Below are positions 58,027 to 58,895 of a DNA stretch of 58,895 bases, piece by piece. A program made the translations under genes and the position numbers. Position 1 is the stretch's first letter. Every line of letters starts with the position of its first letter. The notes beneath the pieces were generated by a model that had not been told where the DNA came from, searched no databases, and worked only from the letters and a program-made list of their open reading frames with translations. Source of the stretch: Enterobacteriaceae bacterium B14 (GTDB taxonomy: Bacteria; Pseudomonadota; Gammaproteobacteria; Enterobacterales; Enterobacteriaceae). Where the stretch lies: positions 1,768,797-1,827,691 of the forward strand of contig DF158882.1 in assembly GCA_000307305.1 (NCBI GenBank). Direction: 5' to 3'.

Positions 58027-58042
58027 GTTTCATATATGAAAC
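58027..58042. promoter_or_regulatory. Perfect 16-bp palindrome, upstream operator
   Basis: GTTTCATATATGAAAC is its own reverse complement and shares the GTTTCA/TGARAC arms with the operators at 57817 and 21024. It is about 210 bp upstream of the first, so DNA looping or control of the divergent gene is possible. Confidence 0.68.
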
Positions 58043-58298
58043 TTAAATCGAATCTTGTTACATTTTAATTAACAATAAATAAACAAATAGCCAGTGGTTA
58101 ATATAGTGTCATCATCGCAGCGGTAATGGCGTCATAGACTATCGTGTTAGTTTCCTAAAAAGGGAAGCGATTACACCGCGTATCTCCTAGATGCCTATAC
58201 ACTCCTCCTCTTTTCCGTTAACAAATTATTGAAACAAGTTACCTATTTGTATAAATTGCAATGAATTTGTTGCATTTATTTCAGACAAGGAAAGTGTC

Positions 58299-58739
58299 AT
58301 GGAGTCCTCTTCCCGTTGTGTTTTTAACGAAGGCAGCCTTGCTGTGCCTTATGGCTTCCAAGAACAAACCATCAATATCTTTGCTGCTGAAAACCGCCCT
58401 TCATTAAACCTCTCTCGTGACACCCTCAATTCGGATGAAACCTTTGCCGACTATCTGGCACGGCAACGCGATGTGTTGAAAAAAGGACTTACGGCATATC
58501 AAGAGTTGGCCTGTGAACCTTGCTATCTCGGGGATAGATTGGTTGAAGGTATTTCTTTGCTATCGCACTACCGTCAAAAAAACGGCCGTTTGCTTTATCA
58601 GCGTCAGGCGGTGTTCTTGGTTTCTTCTTTGCGTGTGTTGATTTTGACGCAAGCCAGTAGCGCCCCTTTAACCGAAGAAGATACGGCGCTGTTTGAGTGT
58701 TGCTTAGCCAGTTATCAGGCACCTGCCGAGACGGCATAA
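58299..58739 (+). CDS. Eag-type (DUF1795/DcrB-like) chaperone of a type VI effector
   Basis: The 146-residue protein has the DUF1795 pattern: an N-terminal F-N-EGSLAVPYGFQEQTIN strand, SLNLSRDTL and FADYLARQRDVL, then YRQKNGRLLYQRQAVFL. EagT6-like proteins shield the hydrophobic prePAAR and transmembrane segments of PAAR effectors until loading on VgrG. The next gene starts exactly such an effector, which supports the call. Confidence 0.82.
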   Translation: MESSSRCVFNEGSLAVPYGFQEQTINIFAAENRPSLNLSRDTLNSDETFADYLARQRDVLKKGLTAYQELACEPCYLGDRLVEGISLLSHYRQKNGRLLYQRQAVFLVSSLRVLILTQASSAPLTEEDTALFECCLASYQAPAETA

Positions 58740-58760
58740 AGATGAGCGGAGAAAACGACG

Positions 58761-58895
58761 ATGTCGATGCTAGAAGCTGCCCGAGTCGGAGATGATATTG
58801 GGCACTCCCATGCCACGTTGGGGTTGATTGCAGGCACACTGCTGGGCGGTGCCATTAATGCCATTGGTGGTATTGCCGGTGGGTTCTTGTTTGCC
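58761..58895 (+). CDS. prePAAR/PAAR type VI secretion effector, N-terminus (cut by window edge)
   Basis: Only 45 codons are visible. The start MSMLEAARVGDDIGHSHA contains AARVGDDIGH, an exact fit to the prePAAR consensus AARxxDxxxH, followed by a glycine-rich hydrophobic helix (LIAGTLLGGAINAIGGIAGG). This is the N-terminus of PAAR- or Rhs-type effectors that need an Eag chaperone, and the Eag gene ends 21 bp upstream. The toxin domain and immunity gene lie off the right edge. Confidence 0.82.
   Translation, partial: MSMLEAARVGDDIGHSHATLGLIAGTLLGGAINAIGGIAGGFLFA

Larger units (their letters stand above)
57797..58298. other. Divergent 0.5-kb control region: ferredoxin operon / Eag chaperone
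   Basis: It is strongly AT-rich and has no gene. It contains the promoter and operator of the minus-strand catabolic operon (57817-57884), a perfect palindrome (58027-58042) and, near its right end, a start region for the Eag chaperone gene with AAGGAAAG as ribosome site. Confidence 0.7.

Overview
The window is a chromosomal segment of a member of the Enterobacterales. Gene content and order (lysS-prfB-recJ-dsbC-xerD / fldB / sdhE / ygfZ / gcvTHP / ubiI-ubiH-pepP-ygfB / zapA-ssrS-fau / serA / rpiA / argP / argO / mscS / fbaA-pgk-epd / tktA / loiP) match the conserved backbone near 65 min of the E. coli map. The organism is not E. coli itself: creBCD sits between fldB and cptA-sdhE, a porin follows gcvT, and a large aromatic-catabolism island lies beyond loiP. 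I cannot name the genus from sequence alone; something like Hafnia, Serratia or Yersinia would fit.

Layout. Positions 1-257 hold the 3' end of a phage-type tyrosine integrase, followed by an 11-bp tandem repeat and a tRNA-Gly(CCC) gene, so an element probably sits in or beside glyU off the left edge. Positions 700-43260 are the backbone: translation (lysS, prfB with its programmed frameshift), recombination and repair (recJ, xerD), disulfide isomerisation (dsbC), a flavodoxin, the CreBC two-component system with a cre-tag before creD, succinate dehydrogenase flavinylation (sdhE), the glycine cleavage system, ubiquinone hydroxylases, 6S RNA, serine and pentose-phosphate metabolism, ArgP and its target argO, MscS, and lower glycolysis.

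The accessory region starts after loiP. Positions 43398-44420 hold a decayed type VI secretion cargo locus: an hcp copy with its middle deleted, a frame-broken ORF and a small two-helix membrane protein. Positions 44547-57796 are a tightly packed minus-strand operon of 14 genes. In transcription order these encode a Rieske ferredoxin, a small recombinase-type HTH protein, a Rieske oxygenase, an SDR (dihydrodiol-dehydrogenase-like), an IclR regulator, a two-domain extradiol dioxygenase, a ferredoxin reductase, an MFS transporter, a cupin, an alpha/beta hydrolase, a second SDR, an aspartate-dehydrogenase-family enzyme, an aldehyde dehydrogenase and a ThDP enzyme. This reads as ring dihydroxylation, rearomatisation, meta-cleavage, C-C hydrolysis and then processing of an amino- or oxo-acid fragment. 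The substrate is not evident; a nitrogen-bearing aromatic is a guess based on the aspartate-dehydrogenase-like gene. At the right edge (58299-58895) an Eag-type (DUF1795) chaperone precedes the start of a prePAAR type VI effector.

The most interesting signal is a 16-bp palindrome, GTYTCAWATATGARAC-like, found before the ferredoxin operon (57817-57832), again as a perfect palindrome further upstream (58027-58042), and in the leader of the porin gene about 37 kb away (21024-21039, plus a weaker copy at 21063-21078). The porin operator, read on the other strand, matches the ferredoxin operator at 15 of 16 bases. This suggests that the backbone-located porin is the outer-membrane entry route for the island's substrate and that both answer to one repressor, most likely the operon's IclR protein.
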